This document shows, one piece after another, positions 63,466 through 64,000 of a stretch of DNA of 64,000 nt. Position 1 is the first letter of the stretch. Each line of letters starts with the position of its first letter. A model generated the notes under the pieces. The model made no database searches. It saw nothing but the letters and a program-made list of their open reading frames with translations, and was not told the DNA's origin. The position numbers and the translations under genes were made by a program. The stretch comes from Geothrix limicola (GTDB lineage Bacteria > Acidobacteriota > Holophagae > Holophagales > Holophagaceae), in assembly GCF_030268085.1 (NCBI RefSeq), contig NZ_BSDE01000003.1, positions 310,001 through 374,000 of the forward strand, in the 5' to 3' direction.

Positions 63466-64000
63466 CAAGGATCGATCAAGCACTCCTGTGGATGGATGGA
63501 GAATTCACAAATCCATCGACCTTCCCTCGTGCAATATTCTCGCGTCCTCGTGAATCCGAGCTTTTCATAGAAGGCGAGCACGGGAGCATTGCCATCCCGA
63601 TCCGTGGTGAGGCAAACCCCCAAAACGCCGTCCCGCTTCAATCTCGACAGGTATCGCATGATGAGCCGCTTTCCGATACCGGTTCGCTTCTGGTTTGGGA
63701 TCACGGCAAGAGACATCAAGGTCGCCGGGTACGACGCGTGGGCCGCCAAACGAGATGCTCCCAGAGATCTCCACAATCGCGGAATGATCGAGGGCTGCAA
63801 AATGGCCGCCCGCATGGAGGAGAGTCCAAACGTGAGCCATTTCCTCCTGGCGAGCCTTTGATAGAAAGCGCCCAGGTCGGGTACCCCGGCGGCGAAACCA
63901 ATAATCTCATTTTCTGGCGAGGTGGCGACCAAGAACACGGCGCCTGGTTCGCGGGTCACCTCAAGGTAAAGATGGCTCAAAAACCGGCGACCAAGAAACG
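63465..64000 (-). CDS. GNAT-family N-acetyltransferase, 5' end outside the window
   Basis: A partial gene. The visible 178 or so codons carry a GNAT core: LMSLAVIPNQKRTGIGKRLI is the acetyl-CoA pyrophosphate-binding loop (motif A), and LTTDRDGNAPVLAFYEKLGF the C-terminal motif B. A TTG at 63980 could start translation, but the frame remains open to the window end and reads LGRRFLSHLYLEV, a usual GNAT N-terminal stretch, so the true start is probably beyond 64000. It would acetylate an amine on a small molecule or protein; the substrate is unknown. Confidence 0.85.
   Translation of the reverse strand, partial: FLGRRFLSHLYLEVTREPGAVFLVATSPENEIIGFAAGVPDLGAFYQRLARRKWLTFGLSSMRAAILQPSIIPRLWRSLGASRLAAHASYPATLMSLAVIPNQKRTGIGKRLIMRYLSRLKRDGVLGVCLTTDRDGNAPVLAFYEKLGFTRTREYCTREGRWICEFSIHPQECLIDP

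Noticed and set aside
63087-63570. Plus-strand short frames near the right end
   Set aside because: Composition is not protein-like, there are no ribosome binding sites, and one runs antisense to the GNAT gene.

Overview
The window is chromosomal DNA of a GC-rich Gram-negative bacterium. Reasons: most CDSs end codons in G or C, there are outer-membrane and periplasmic proteins (a patatin fused to a beta-barrel, a lytic transglycosylase, a C-terminal processing protease), and the density of two-component and chemotaxis proteins is high. The mix of split glycine dehydrogenase (gcvPA/gcvPB), MeaB GTPase, NADP-type GdhA, M2 and S9 peptidases and short palindromic intergenic repeats would fit an Acidobacteriota of the Holophaga/Geothrix type. 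That placement is inference only; no rRNA is present.

Layout. 1-5.2 kb: cysteine desulfurase-like enzyme convergent with a minus-strand meaB / receiver-like protein / MCP cluster, then a small zinc-ribbon protein. 5.2-7.5 kb: secreted protein, tRNA-Pro(TGG) with terminator, an odd tRNA-like palindromic element, lytic transglycosylase. 7.5-13.6 kb: a 956-residue hybrid kinase, a hypothetical protein, an LTXXQ-type periplasmic protein and a LytS/LytT-like pair. 13.7-18.2 kb: minus-strand operon SNF2 helicase / SWIM protein / RidA. 18.3-22.2 kb: tightly overlapping rpiB-rph-patatin autotransporter operon. 22.4-25.8 kb: gcvPA-gcvPB and a convergent Lrp/AsnC regulator. 25.9-33.1 kb: S41 peptidase, two more hybrid kinases, M2 peptidase. 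33.2-37.1 kb: hsp33, acyltransferase, orphan ORF, queC, a GxxExxY remnant bounded by inverted repeats, queF, folK. 37.2-47.4 kb (minus): S9 peptidase, acyl-CoA dehydrogenase, C-terminal processing peptidase, gmk, a receiver/PEP-synthase-like fusion, gdhA. 47.7-51.6 kb: WYL regulator, VOC and EVE proteins, serine hydrolase, TMEM175-like channel. 51.6-55.4 kb: CitA/CitB-type two-component system followed by dctA. 55.6-64 kb (minus, visibly less GC-rich): secreted protein, a three-gene PAS/CheB-CheR cluster, an alpha/beta hydrolase with a substituted nucleophile, a small ORF and a GNAT gene running off the end.

How they fit: amino-acid nitrogen and C1 metabolism (gcvP, gdhA, RidA), queuosine and folate synthesis (queC, queF, folK), C4-dicarboxylate uptake with its own sensor pair, and much signal transduction. 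There is no CRISPR array, prophage or recognisable transposase. The most unusual items are the receiver-PEP-synthase fusion, the inverted-repeat unit carrying a broken GxxExxY gene between queC and queF, the palindromic tRNA-like element, and the related dispersed repeats filling several gene gaps.
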